From Clostridiaceae bacterium DTU079 (GTDB taxonomy: Bacteria; Bacillota; Clostridia; Acetivibrionales; Acetivibrionaceae): a stretch of DNA of 64,000 nucleotides. Position 1 is the stretch's first letter, and each line of letters begins with the position of its first letter. Of this stretch, positions 26,977 to 35,233 are shown in pieces. The notes beneath the pieces were generated by a model, which was not told the origin of the DNA, ran no database searches, and saw only the letters and a list, made by a program, of their open reading frames with translations. The position numbers and the translations under genes were made by a program. The stretch covers positions 36,078 through 100,077 of the forward strand of contig LFSC01000005.1 in the NCBI GenBank assembly GCA_001512505.1. The letters run 5' to 3'.

Positions 26977-27672
26977 ATGTTTTCTCCGTTTTTATACAGA
27001 CAATGCCCGGCTGGCTCTGTTCCTTATACGATAAGGCCGGGGGACACCCTAAGCCGTATTGCACAGGAATATGGCTCAACAGTTCAGGAAATCATGAATG
27101 CAAATCCGGGCATTGACCCATATTCATTAAGGGTCGGTCAACAAATATGTGTACCGATAATCGTGCAGCTTTATCCCTCATGCCCTACCACCAACTATTA
27201 TGTTGTAGTGGTAGGAGATACCATAGAGTCTATAGCTGAATATTTCAACATAACACCCCAACAGCTTCTTTATGCCAATTATGGAATTGACCCCGGTGAT
27301 TTATATGTAGATCAAGTGTTATGTATACCGGTTGCCCCTTCACCTGTCAGCGTAAGTGTCAATATAGCAGAACGGAGTCTTGTGGTATACCGCGAAGGAA
27401 ATGAATTCAGAAGGTATAATATAGCCATTGAAAATCCTTCATTTCCCATACCTCGGGGAACCTTTACGGTTTTAAACAAACAAGTTAACCCAGGCGTTGA
27501 GATGGGTGCACGGTGGATAGGCTTATCTGAAGCGGGTTTCGGAATCCACGGCACAAACACACCGGAGTTTATCGATGTCGTAGCAACAGGGAACACCATA
27601 ATCATGTCCAATCGCGATGTCAGCGAATTGTTTAATTTAGTACCTGTAGGAACCGTTGTAGAAGTAAAATAA
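26977..27672 (+). CDS. Two-LysM protein with a degenerate L,D-transpeptidase domain
   Basis: Two LysM peptidoglycan-binding repeats (YTIRPGDTLSRIAQEYGSTVQEIMNANPGI; YYVVVVGDTIESIAEYFNITPQQLLYANYGI), each ending in a cysteine-containing QICVP/VLCIP strand. A YkuD-like fold follows (NIAERSLVVYREG; IPRGTFTVLNKQVNPG; FGIHGTN). The catalytic region has lost its key residues: where the neighbour has NGCIRM, this protein has GNTIIM, so the nucleophilic Cys and Arg are absent. It is therefore probably a non-catalytic binding or scaffold paralogue. No signal peptide is seen, as in YkuD of Bacillus spores. GAGGTGG precedes the start. Confidence 0.85.
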   Translation: MFSPFLYRQCPAGSVPYTIRPGDTLSRIAQEYGSTVQEIMNANPGIDPYSLRVGQQICVPIIVQLYPSCPTTNYYVVVVGDTIESIAEYFNITPQQLLYANYGIDPGDLYVDQVLCIPVAPSPVSVSVNIAERSLVVYREGNEFRRYNIAIENPSFPIPRGTFTVLNKQVNPGVEMGARWIGLSEAGFGIHGTNTPEFIDVVATGNTIIMSNRDVSELFNLVPVGTVVEVK

Positions 27673-27710
27673 GTGCAAATTCAAACTAAAAATAAGAGAG
27701 GTGAAAAATA

Positions 27711-28742
27711 ATGATGAATATGAATTACAGTCGTCAGTGTCCCTCCGGTACGGCTGCTTATACTATACGGGCAGGAGATACCCTTTATCTTATTGCTCAA
27801 AGGTTCAACACCACCGTTCAGGCTATCCTTGCAACAAATCCGGGCATTGATCCGGAAAGGCTGTACATAGGCCAGGTAATTTGCATACCCCAGGTCCAGC
27901 AGCCATGTCCGGCTGGTTCAACCACCTATGTTATACGAAGCGGAGACACATTAGCGTCAATTGCAAGAAGGTTTAATACTACCGTTCAGGCTTTACTTGC
28001 TATAAACCCCGGAATTATTCCGGAGATGCTGTATATCGGCCAGGTAATTTGTGTTCCGCAGCCTGTCTCCGGATGTCCCATCGGTACATCGCCTTATGAA
28101 ATAAAGGCCGGTGACACACTGGCAAATATAGCCGCAAGGTTCAATACCACTGTGAGGGCTATACTTAATACCAATCCCGGAGTTGTTCCCGAAAGACTGT
28201 ATGTAGGACAGGTAATTTGCATACCCCAGCCACAATCCGTGGACCCATCCTGTCCGACAATGAACTTTTATGTTATACGAAGAGGTGACACACTTTCAGC
28301 CATAGCCCGAATATTTAATGTATCGGTACAGCAGATTATTAATGCAAATCCGGGTATCAACCCCAACGCACTTTATGTAGATCAGGTAATCTGTATACCC
28401 GTTTCCCCATCCCCCACACGTATAATTGTAAGTATTGAGGCAAAAACGCTTTCTTTATACCGTGACGGAAGGCTGGTCAAGTCCTACCCCGTAGCAACAG
28501 GCAAACCTTCCACACCGACTCCACGCGGTAACTTTACCATAGTAAATAAGCAAATCAATCCTGGGGGGCCCTTCGGTACAAGGTGGATGGGGCTTTCGAT
28601 CCCGCATTACGGAATCCACGGAACAAATAACCCAGCTTCCATAGGCACGGCTGCATCAAACGGTTGTATCAGAATGTATAATGAAGATGTCAATGAACTT
28701 TTTAATCTGGTATCTGTCGGAACCATTGTCAATATATATTAA
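27711..28742 (+). CDS. Four-LysM L,D-transpeptidase (YkuD/ErfK family)
   Basis: Four LysM repeats (about residues 14-225), each with the YxIRxGDTLxxIAxRFN pattern and an xQVICIP ending, then a YkuD catalytic domain. The active site is complete: HGTNNPASIGTAASNGCIRM with His, Cys and Arg. Such enzymes form 3-3 cross-links in peptidoglycan or attach proteins to it. There is no signal peptide, which is common for spore-associated YkuD enzymes made inside the mother cell. The LysM repeats are closely similar to each other in DNA, evidence of recent internal duplication. It is a tandem paralogue of the preceding gene, 38 bases away. Confidence 0.92.
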   Translation: MMNMNYSRQCPSGTAAYTIRAGDTLYLIAQRFNTTVQAILATNPGIDPERLYIGQVICIPQVQQPCPAGSTTYVIRSGDTLASIARRFNTTVQALLAINPGIIPEMLYIGQVICVPQPVSGCPIGTSPYEIKAGDTLANIAARFNTTVRAILNTNPGVVPERLYVGQVICIPQPQSVDPSCPTMNFYVIRRGDTLSAIARIFNVSVQQIINANPGINPNALYVDQVICIPVSPSPTRIIVSIEAKTLSLYRDGRLVKSYPVATGKPSTPTPRGNFTIVNKQINPGGPFGTRWMGLSIPHYGIHGTNNPASIGTAASNGCIRMYNEDVNELFNLVSVGTIVNIY

Positions 28743-28777
28743 TCTTAATTATTAATGCTTTAATAAATATTTTTGGA

Positions 28778-28798
28778 CATTTCACTTAGTGAAATCCC
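28778..28798. repeat. Palindromic repeat, copy 1
   Basis: Contains ATTTCACTTAGTGAAATCCC, with 8-base palindromic arms. The identical 21 bases recur at 44670-44690. Both copies lie 35-90 bases past the end of a plus-strand gene and before a terminator facing the other way. Confidence 0.7.
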
Positions 28799-28862
28799 GT
28801 AAATAAAAGCTCGGGACATCGAGTCCCTTCACTTTTGCCTCTTTCATTTCACTCCAAGAGGC

Positions 28863-28900
28863 CAAAAAATTCAGAGGGATATATCAAATCCCTCTGAATT
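28863..28900 (-). terminator. Intrinsic terminator of the LysM protein gene
   Basis: A perfect 13-base stem AATTCAGAGGGAT / ATCCCTCTGAATT with a 7-base loop is followed on the minus strand by six T residues. It lies about 105 bases past the stop of the 29007-30233 gene. Confidence 0.8.
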
Positions 28901-29006
28901 CTGAAAACCAACTTCCCTATACCTATTGCAATCTTCTTTATCTTTATTTATTGCAATAAAATTTTTGTTAATTTCGTAAATGTTTTATATCCTCATCGGC
29001 CTTATT

Positions 29007-30233
29007 TTATTTCTTTCCGGCAGCTATTTGTATGCACTGCTGGTGGTTTGTATCGATTTTTCCGTCTTTGTGCCGGGTACTGTTATAAAAATGTATATCA
29101 AAGTGACCGTCAATACCGTTACCTTTAATGTAGTCATGGTTTGTTCCCGCACCGTAATCGCCGCTTCTCCACGATACCCATACGCCTCCCGGTTGACTGT
29201 CGTTTCCTGCATGGGGCATTGCTGTCATACTGGCAGCAATTTTTCTTCCGTTATACTTTATTATTACAGGTCTTCTCACCCAGCTAAAGCCTCCCCATAT
29301 TTCCTTCATAATATTGGTATCTTTTACAGTAAGGGTTTCACAGTCAGCATGGTTTGAACCGGCAGTACGCTTTGCCATGAAGGACTTTCCTGTGTAGAAA
29401 TCCACAACTTCAAAAGTACAGCCTCTGGGAATAACATACTGTGCTTCGGTCCACCAATCTAAAAGTTCGCCATATTGGGCACCGGGAGTGCTCTTAACAG
29501 GAACATTAATCACCGGAACTTTTAATTTCTGCCCTACATAAAGCACTGCTGAAGTACTTATATTGTTTGCTTTCGCCAAATCATTTACTGTTATGCCAAA
29601 CTTTTCTGAAATACTCCATAAGCTGTCCCCTTTTTGAACCGTATAATCCTTATAGGTTACACTAGGTTGGGTAGGAGATGTTGTGCTTGATGAGGTTGAC
29701 GGTATTTTTATGACTTGTCCGATGTTAAGGTAGGATTTTTCGTTGGCTCCGTTCAGTTTTAAAAGCTCAGTGAAATTAACATTAAATTTCTGGCTTACTG
29801 TCCAGTATGTGTCACCCTTTTGTACCGTGTATGTCTTATACGCGGATGTCTGGTTTGATGAAGGTATTACAACCTTATCTCCGACATAAAGTATGGATTT
29901 TTCGTTAGCATTATTTAATTCCAACAATTTTGGGAGATTTACGCCGTATTTTTGGCTGATAATCCAATATGTCTCCCCTGACTTAACCGTATGTACTACT
30001 TGATTGTTCAAGGGTACTGTTATAATCTGTCCGGGATACAACACAGTATTTTCATTGGCATTATTCGCTTTCATCAATTCAACTGTTGAAATACCGTATT
30101 TGCTGCTTATTTTCCAGAAGGCATCACCAGGCTGTACTTTGTAGGATATGCTCTCAGCAAAAGCAAATACTGAACTTGTAGCTATCACACCTATTGTTAA
30201 TGCCCCACAAATTAGTCTCCTGTTTAACCTCAT
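29007..30233 (-). CDS. Secreted four-LysM protein with an unrecognised C-terminal domain
   Basis: A signal peptide (LICGALTIGVIATSSVFAFAE) is followed by four LysM repeats (YKVQPGDAFWKISSKYG; HTVKSGETYWIISQKYG; YTVQKGDTYWTVSQKFN; YTVQKGDSLWSISEKFG) joined by Ser/Thr/Pro linkers. The last 160 residues form a domain I cannot name; it carries clustered His, Asp and Cys (SNHADCETL; GHFDIHFYNSTRHKDG; NHQQC), which could bind a metal and suggest a wall hydrolase. The protein should bind peptidoglycan outside the cell. The length of 408 residues, terminator and clear signal peptide support a complete gene. Confidence 0.88.
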   Translation of the reverse strand: MRLNRRLICGALTIGVIATSSVFAFAESISYKVQPGDAFWKISSKYGISTVELMKANNANENTVLYPGQIITVPLNNQVVHTVKSGETYWIISQKYGVNLPKLLELNNANEKSILYVGDKVVIPSSNQTSAYKTYTVQKGDTYWTVSQKFNVNFTELLKLNGANEKSYLNIGQVIKIPSTSSSTTSPTQPSVTYKDYTVQKGDSLWSISEKFGITVNDLAKANNISTSAVLYVGQKLKVPVINVPVKSTPGAQYGELLDWWTEAQYVIPRGCTFEVVDFYTGKSFMAKRTAGSNHADCETLTVKDTNIMKEIWGGFSWVRRPVIIKYNGRKIAASMTAMPHAGNDSQPGGVWVSWRSGDYGAGTNHDYIKGNGIDGHFDIHFYNSTRHKDGKIDTNHQQCIQIAAGKK

Positions 30234-30358
30234 TATCCTAATCCCCCTTCATTAGAGTAAAGTTTAGTTTGATGTACTTTTTGTGTAGGTTTACATAAAA
30301 TAATTTCGATTAGGATCAATGAATTCCTTTGTGTAAATTTTGGTATGCGTTATGGTTG

Positions 30359-31102
30359 TCAATGTTTGTCGTTGTAATCGTAAAACATTTCATCAATCAA
30401 TCTATCATACTCTTCAGTATTACCCATTGCTGCTTTTATAAGTGTTCCAATATTCTTAACCATTAACTTAAAGTATAACCAGTCGCCCAAATCATCATAT
30501 TTTCTTGTCGAATTAATAAGATAATTCTTTTTAAGTGAAGTGTATTTTTTCCCTTTTGACTTGCCATACTTCTTTAGTATCTTTGCAGTTGCAACATCTT
30601 CCATTGCCCTTTTCTCCACAAAACCGCCAATCGCATCAAATGTATCTTTAGTGGCCCAAAACATCCCACAATATAATCCTGTGACAGCAAATAAAAATCT
30701 ACACAAAATATCGTTACACCACAACGGAAATGAATATCTTTCAAATCTTATCGGTGCACCGCCACCAATAAATTTTCCGCTTCCAAGTAAATGATACACT
30801 TCAGAAATAGTTCCTTTTGTCATACGATTGTCGCAATCAATTGTTATAATTATCTTTCCTCTTGCCGCACTTATTCCGGCATTTCTAATCTTTGCGATGC
30901 ATCTGTCTTCATTTTTAACTACAATTGCTCCATTCTCTTTAGCAATATCCTCTGTCCTATCGGTACATCTGTTACAAACAATAATAATTTCAACATTACC
31001 TTCAAATTCATCCGCTGATTCACGAATAGAATCCACACATCTTTTTACATATTTTTCCTCATTATGTGCCGGTACTACAACTGAGACATGAATATCACTC
31101 AT
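30359..31102 (-). CDS. Family 2 glycosyltransferase
   Basis: GT-A fold enzyme with VSVVVPAHNEEKYVKRCVDSI at the N-terminus (nucleotide-sugar binding), a DCD metal motif (TIDCDNRM), and the acceptor-region segment FDAIGGFVEKRAMEDVATAKILKK. It lacks membrane segments in the first 200 residues; a short hydrophobic stretch (LFAVTGLYCGMFWA) may touch the membrane. At 247 residues it is a minimal GT2. GAGGAGAAG precedes ATG 31102. No neighbouring polysaccharide genes show which glycan it builds, so the substrate is unknown. Confidence 0.87.
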   Translation of the reverse strand: MSDIHVSVVVPAHNEEKYVKRCVDSIRESADEFEGNVEIIIVCNRCTDRTEDIAKENGAIVVKNEDRCIAKIRNAGISAARGKIIITIDCDNRMTKGTISEVYHLLGSGKFIGGGAPIRFERYSFPLWCNDILCRFLFAVTGLYCGMFWATKDTFDAIGGFVEKRAMEDVATAKILKKYGKSKGKKYTSLKKNYLINSTRKYDDLGDWLYFKLMVKNIGTLIKAAMGNTEEYDRLIDEMFYDYNDKH

Positions 31103-31254
31103 TTCATCTTCTCCTCATTAGCGAAAATATGAATCTGGTGGTCACTCATCTTCTCTTAGTTTTAATTCATAAGATAACTCTATCACCAAAACCTTACTAT
31201 AAAAAAATATATATTGTAAATCGAACTTCAATGGGTATTTATCCCCACTGAAAT

Positions 31255-31289
31255 TAATAAAAAAGCCTCTGCCTTGTAAAAGGTAGAGG
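31255..31289 (-). terminator. Intrinsic terminator of the pit-DUF47 operon
   Basis: On the minus strand, CCTCTACCTT and AAGGCAGAGG form a stem with one mismatch, followed by CTTTTTT. Confidence 0.7.
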
Positions 31290-31309
31290 TCCTGGAATTT
31301 CGATAAAGT

Positions 31310-31933
31310 CTATGAGTTTTTCATTATAACGTTCTCTATAGCATCTGCAACGTCCTCGCAAGCATCACAGCATTTTTCCAGATAGTAGAAAGTAATGTCC
31401 CAAGCAGCCGTTTCTTTAAAGTCGTTGCAATTTACATACAAATCCCTTGTTGCCTCAGTAAAGAGCCTGTCCCCCTCCTCTTCCAATTGATTGACTTCAA
31501 TAATCAATTGATGAAGAGTCTTGGATTTTCTGAAATTATGAAACTCAGCCAAAGCCTGCTTTAGCGAATTGCAGCATTTCACGATAATTTCGGTCATTTC
31601 CAATGCCCGTTCCCGAATATTTACAACATTAAACATGTACATGCGCATAACGACATCCTCGATGGAGTCCGTTACATTGTCTATGGCATCTGCCAATGCC
31701 ATAATATCTTCTCTTTCGATAGGGGTGATGAATTCCTTCACAAGTTTTTTTATCATTACATGCCGTGCCTGATCCCCTGCATGTTCGATGGTATGCATTT
31801 CTTCCATTTTTTCACGAAGCTTCGACGCATCAAAATTGTTCATTATATCTTTCAATAAATTTGCTGCCTGACATGAATAGTCCACCAGCTCAACAAAAGT
31901 ATCAAAATAGTATTCATTCTTCTTTCTCGCCAT
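31310..31933 (-). CDS. DUF47 (PhoU-like) partner of the phosphate transporter
   Basis: An all-helical 207-residue protein of the DUF47/TIGR00153 family, structurally like PhoU. Typical stretches are FDTFVELVDYSCQAANLL, EHAGDQARHVMIKKLVKEFITPIEREDIMALADAIDNVTDSIED and YLEKCCDACEDVADAIENVIMKNS; the acidic/His-rich segments bind metals in PhoU-like proteins. It lies 41 bases downstream of the PiT transporter gene on the same strand; such pairs are common and DUF47 is thought to regulate the transporter. Confidence 0.92.
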   Translation of the reverse strand: MARKKNEYYFDTFVELVDYSCQAANLLKDIMNNFDASKLREKMEEMHTIEHAGDQARHVMIKKLVKEFITPIEREDIMALADAIDNVTDSIEDVVMRMYMFNVVNIRERALEMTEIIVKCCNSLKQALAEFHNFRKSKTLHQLIIEVNQLEEEGDRLFTEATRDLYVNCNDFKETAAWDITFYYLEKCCDACEDVADAIENVIMKNS

Positions 31934-31974
31934 AATTCAATCCTCTCTCATTTATAATAATAGTAGCTTATGCA

Positions 31975-33027
31975 CTAAAATATTCTCATGAACAATAATG
32001 CCATAATAAAGCCTAACAGCCCACATCCCGGGAATGTCAATATCCAGGCACTTACCATTTCTTTTACAACTCCCCAATTTACCGATGATATTCTCTTCGC
32101 CGCACCCACACCCATAATAGCTGTGGTCTTTGTGTGAGTAGTACTGACCGGTAATCCGAAAATTGATGCAATAAACAGGCAAATTCCTCCTGCAAGGTCA
32201 GCAGAAAATCCCTGATATTTTTCCAACTTCACCATATCCATTCCCACTGCCTTTATAATACGGTAACCTCCAATGGAAGTACCCAAAGCCATAACCGACG
32301 AACAAAGAATTATCAACCATGATGGAATTGTAAACTCCGTAACATTGGCTTGTCCTTTAGCTAAAAACATTCCCAGCAAAAAAACTCCCATAAACTTCTG
32401 CCCATCCTGGGCACCATGCATGAATGCCATCCCGGCGCTTCCTAAAATTTGAGCATTCTTGAAAAGAGAAAAAGTTTTTGTCCTGTTAACCCTTCTGAAA
32501 ATCAACTCCACTGTCTTTACTGTCGACCATCCCATTATAAAACCCAATACCAGAGATAATGCCAATCCGTAAATAACATTAATCCATTGGTCAAAGTTGA
32601 TTCCACCGATTCCTCTCTGAAGGGCAATCGCAGCACCGCTGATTCCTGCAATAAGTGCATGGCTTTCACTGGTCGGTATTCCAAACCACCATGCCGTAAC
32701 CGCCCATAGCACTATAGCAATAAGCGCTGCACAAAGGGCTACTAAAGCTTCTTTAGGATCTCCGCCAAAATCCACCATTTTATAAATGGTCTCTGCCACC
32801 GTCTTATTAAACATTGTCATAAAAAAAACACCAAGAAAATCGAAAAGTGCCGCCATAATAATAGCAGAACGAGGACCGATCGAACGGGTGGAAATACAAG
32901 TTGCAATGGCATTTGGAGCATCCGTCCAGCCATTAACGAATATTACGCCTAATGTAAGAAGCGTAGTAACAATTAATGCAGGATTAGATATTAATTCGCT
33001 TAAAAATTCCGTTAACGTTATTCCCAT
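31975..33027 (-). CDS. pit: Low-affinity inorganic phosphate transporter, PiT family
   Basis: Ion-coupled phosphate permease of about 350 residues and ten membrane segments. Both family repeats are present: GWTDAPNAIATCISTRSIGPRSA near the N-terminus and the second-half copy GLPVSTTHTKTTAIMGVGAAKR; MAFMHGAQDGQKFMGV is also diagnostic. Bacterial PiT proteins usually carry phosphate as a metal-phosphate complex. ATG 33027 lies after GGGAG. It leads the operon with the DUF47 gene. Confidence 0.93.
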   Translation of the reverse strand: MGITLTEFLSELISNPALIVTTLLTLGVIFVNGWTDAPNAIATCISTRSIGPRSAIIMAALFDFLGVFFMTMFNKTVAETIYKMVDFGGDPKEALVALCAALIAIVLWAVTAWWFGIPTSESHALIAGISGAAIALQRGIGGINFDQWINVIYGLALSLVLGFIMGWSTVKTVELIFRRVNRTKTFSLFKNAQILGSAGMAFMHGAQDGQKFMGVFLLGMFLAKGQANVTEFTIPSWLIILCSSVMALGTSIGGYRIIKAVGMDMVKLEKYQGFSADLAGGICLFIASIFGLPVSTTHTKTTAIMGVGAAKRISSVNWGVVKEMVSAWILTFPGCGLLGFIMALLFMRIF

Positions 33028-33113
33028 ATTGTTACTCCCATATTTCTTGTACTTTCTTTAAGTTTTTCTGTATTTTTTACTGAATATTGCATCATTATTT
33101 ATCAAGCGATTTT

Positions 33114-33142
33114 AGCATAGCATATTTTAGAAAAATACGCAA
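33114..33142 (-). promoter_or_regulatory. Candidate promoter for pit
   Basis: On the minus strand, TTGCGT and TATGCT are separated by 17 bases; an alternative -10 (TAAAAT) overlaps its end. It lies about 90 bases before the start codon. Confidence 0.4.
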
Positions 33143-33282
33143 GATATACTTTAATCAAAGGGAATATTAAACATAATTAACATAAATAAATATTAAATTT
33201 ATAAACATAAATTTATTCCATAATTATCAACTAATAAAGTCTACTAATAAAATCCTACCAAAATGGAAATTCTAAAAATATA

Positions 33283-33330
33283 TTGACAAAATTCAAGAGT
33301 AAAATTATAATAAATTTGTAATGATTACAA
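33283..33330 (+). promoter_or_regulatory. Consensus SigA promoter with PerR-box operator
   Basis: TTGACA, a 17-base spacer and TATAAT form a perfect consensus promoter (33283-33311). Four bases downstream lies the 7-1-7 palindrome TTGTAATGATTACAA (33316-33330), which covers the expected start site. It closely follows the PerR/Fur box pattern (TTATAATNATTATAA). Repression by the PerR protein encoded next is the simple reading. Confidence 0.85.
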
Positions 33331-33397
33331 TTTTATAATATTTTCATTTGTGTAATAGTATAGCCTTGTTTCACTTTTGTATAAGAGGAGAATTGAT

Positions 33398-33817
33398 ATG
33401 AATTTATCAACGGAAGATATTAAAGTTCATTTGCTAAAACATAATATCAAGCCGTCTTATCATAGGGTAGCAATTTTGAGATGTCTTTTATCAAATAAAG
33501 ACCATCCTTCGGTTGATAAAATATATAATGAATTGGTCAAAGAAATGCCCACACTGTCTAAAACTACAGTGTATAATACCCTGAGCCTGTTTTGCGGCGT
33601 GAATATCGTACGTGTCATCACAATTGAAGAAAATGAAACCAGGTATGATGGGGATGTATCGGACCATGGGCATTTTAAATGCGAAAAATGCAAAACCATT
33701 TATGATTTTCAAATAAAAAGCTTGGATTTTGAAATCGACGATTTAAGCGGCTTCAAAATCAATGAAAAAAATGTTTATTATAAAGGCATATGTCCAAAAT
33801 GCCTTAACAATAAATAA
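33398..33817 (+). CDS. perR: Fur-family peroxide repressor, PerR-like
   Basis: A 139-residue metal-dependent repressor. The N-terminal winged helix contains SYHRVAILRCLLSNKDHPSVDKIYNELVKEMPTLSKTTVYNTLSLF. The dimer domain has the DHGHFKCEKC metal region with HFxCxxC and a second CxxC near the end (GICPKCLNN), forming the structural zinc site. The start is ATG 33398, with GAGGAG 7 bases upstream. It lies immediately downstream of a PerR-box promoter and 24 bases before rubrerythrin, so it probably controls its own operon and is inactivated by peroxide. The PerR rather than Fur reading rests on the operator and the partner gene. Confidence 0.9.
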   Translation: MNLSTEDIKVHLLKHNIKPSYHRVAILRCLLSNKDHPSVDKIYNELVKEMPTLSKTTVYNTLSLFCGVNIVRVITIEENETRYDGDVSDHGHFKCEKCKTIYDFQIKSLDFEIDDLSGFKINEKNVYYKGICPKCLNNK

Positions 33818-33841
33818 TAAAATAACAGGAGGGTTTTTGAT

Positions 33842-34432
33842 ATGAATTTGAAAGGAACCAAAACAGCTGAAAATTTATTAAAGGCTTTCGCAGGCGAATC
33901 CCAGGCACGCAACCGTTATACATATTATGCGTCCGTAGCCGACAAAGAGGGATATAAGCAAATTAAAAACATTTTTATTGAAACTGCCGACAATGAAAAA
34001 GAACATGGAAAAAGATTTTACAAATTCTTATTGGAAGGATTTCAGGGAGAACTTCCGGCAACAATAGAAATTAATGCATCCTATCCTGTGGCACAGGGTA
34101 ACACTCTGGACAATCTTAAAGCAGCCGCCAACGGAGAAAACGAGGAATGGAGCGAACTTTACCCTGCCTTTGCCAAGGTTGCCGATGAAGAAGGATTTCC
34201 TGAAATCGCAGCTGCATTTAGAATGATTGCAAAAGCTGAAGTAAATCACGAAATAAGATTTAAAAAATTAGCCACCAACATAGAAAACGGCACTGTATTT
34301 AAGAAAGGCGATAAAGTTTATTGGAAATGCGGAAACTGCGGTTATATTCATGAGGGAACGGAAGCTCCGGAAAAATGTCCCGCATGTATCCACCCGCAAT
34401 CATATTTTGAGGTATTTGTTGAAACTTACTAA
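33842..34432 (+). CDS. rbr: Rubrerythrin
   Basis: Non-haem diiron peroxidase that reduces hydrogen peroxide in anaerobes. The ferritin-like domain carries the diiron ligands in ESQARNRYTYYASVA, ETADNEKEHGKRF and IAKAEVNHEIRF. The C-terminal rubredoxin domain has WKCGNCGYIHEG and CPACIHPQSYF, four Cys binding one iron. At 196 residues it is full length. AGGAGGG lies just upstream. It is the second gene of a perR-rbr operon under an evident PerR box. Confidence 0.96.
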   Translation: MNLKGTKTAENLLKAFAGESQARNRYTYYASVADKEGYKQIKNIFIETADNEKEHGKRFYKFLLEGFQGELPATIEINASYPVAQGNTLDNLKAAANGENEEWSELYPAFAKVADEEGFPEIAAAFRMIAKAEVNHEIRFKKLATNIENGTVFKKGDKVYWKCGNCGYIHEGTEAPEKCPACIHPQSYFEVFVETY

Positions 34433-34443
34433 TTATAAAAATA

Positions 34444-34476
34444 GACCGGCTAGAAGTTTTAGCCGGTTTATTTTTT
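34444..34476 (+). terminator. Terminator of perR-rbr (probably bidirectional)
   Basis: GACCGGCTA and TAGCCGGTT form a 9-base stem with a 7-base loop, then TTATTTTTT. On the minus strand it is followed by a T-rich tail as well, so it probably also ends the convergent lipoprotein gene. A near copy lies at 35161-35190. Confidence 0.8.
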
Positions 34477-34511
34477 CATTTAAACTCGGTTGATCAGTTA
34501 ACCCTAAGCAT

Positions 34512-35019
34512 TTATTCAGTGTATTTTTTGAATTGAGAATAATTTTGGGTATTTAGGTTATAAAAATCCAGGTATTCATTTTCAGCATAATAAAATCCTA
34601 AAAACGGTGTTATAGTCTTTTCTTTCAACGTATTCTTCCCATCAACAATACATTCATCGTTGTTAAGTACCATACAATAATAATTGGTAATGCTTCTGCT
34701 TTCATCTTGTAAAAACATGTTTAACTGCATTTCGGAAGTTATATTGTATTGCTTTAATTCCTCAGATATGTATTTAACTGCTTCTGTTCCTTTATATACA
34801 TTATAAGTACCTAAATAATATGAATCGTCTCTATTATTTTCATTACGATACCATTTAAAAGTACCGTCTGATTCCAAACACAAAAGTGACCCATCAGCAG
34901 CCTTCCATGAGTAGCCTGAGATCTCATCCACCACTTTTTCTTTTCCCTTACCCCTACATCCTGAAAAAACAAGTAAAACCATGCATATAAGTATTATTCC
35001 AACAGTTCTCTTTTTTCAT
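34512..35019 (-). pseudogene. Small lipoprotein, copy 1, signal peptide frameshifted
   Basis: The long ORF (34512-34982) begins inside a lipoprotein signal peptide (MVLLVFSGC). Upstream in the same frame lie RTVGIILIC and, one base out of phase, ATG AAA AAA at 35019 with GGAGG before it. An A6 run (35011-35016 on the plus strand as T6) separates the two; A5 or A8 would give MKKRTVGIILICMVLLVFSGC. The mature part is 48-60% similar by eye to copy 2 (ISGYxWKAADGSxLxLESDxTFKWYR; NYYCxVLNND; FYYAExExLD). Function is unknown. Confidence 0.7.
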
Positions 35020-35160
35020 TTTCTTACCTCCAATGACAAAATTTATAAAATAGTTATCTTTATTGAATATTATACCAGTCTCCTTCACCCGTCAAGTATT
35101 TTTATATAAATTTTAAGTTCCAAGTACCGGATAGAAATTTCTACTGTTCAAATTCTCCAT

Positions 35161-35190
35161 AAAAAAAACCGACTAGAAATTTTAGCCGGT
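35161..35190 (-). terminator. Terminator of lipoprotein copy 2
   Basis: On the minus strand, ACCGGCTA and TAGTCGGT pair (one G-U), followed by a run of T residues. It is a near copy of the terminator at 34444-34476, so the duplication that made the two lipoprotein genes included their 3' ends. Confidence 0.75.
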
Positions 35191-35233
35191 TATTCTTTCA
35201 TTTATACGTGGTTAATCGTTTAAAACCATACTG

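Noticed and set aside
27711-28260. Repetitive DNA in the LysM gene as a possible CRISPR array
   Set aside because: The repeats are in-frame LysM domain units of about 150-165 bases with coding divergence, not short identical repeats with unique spacers.
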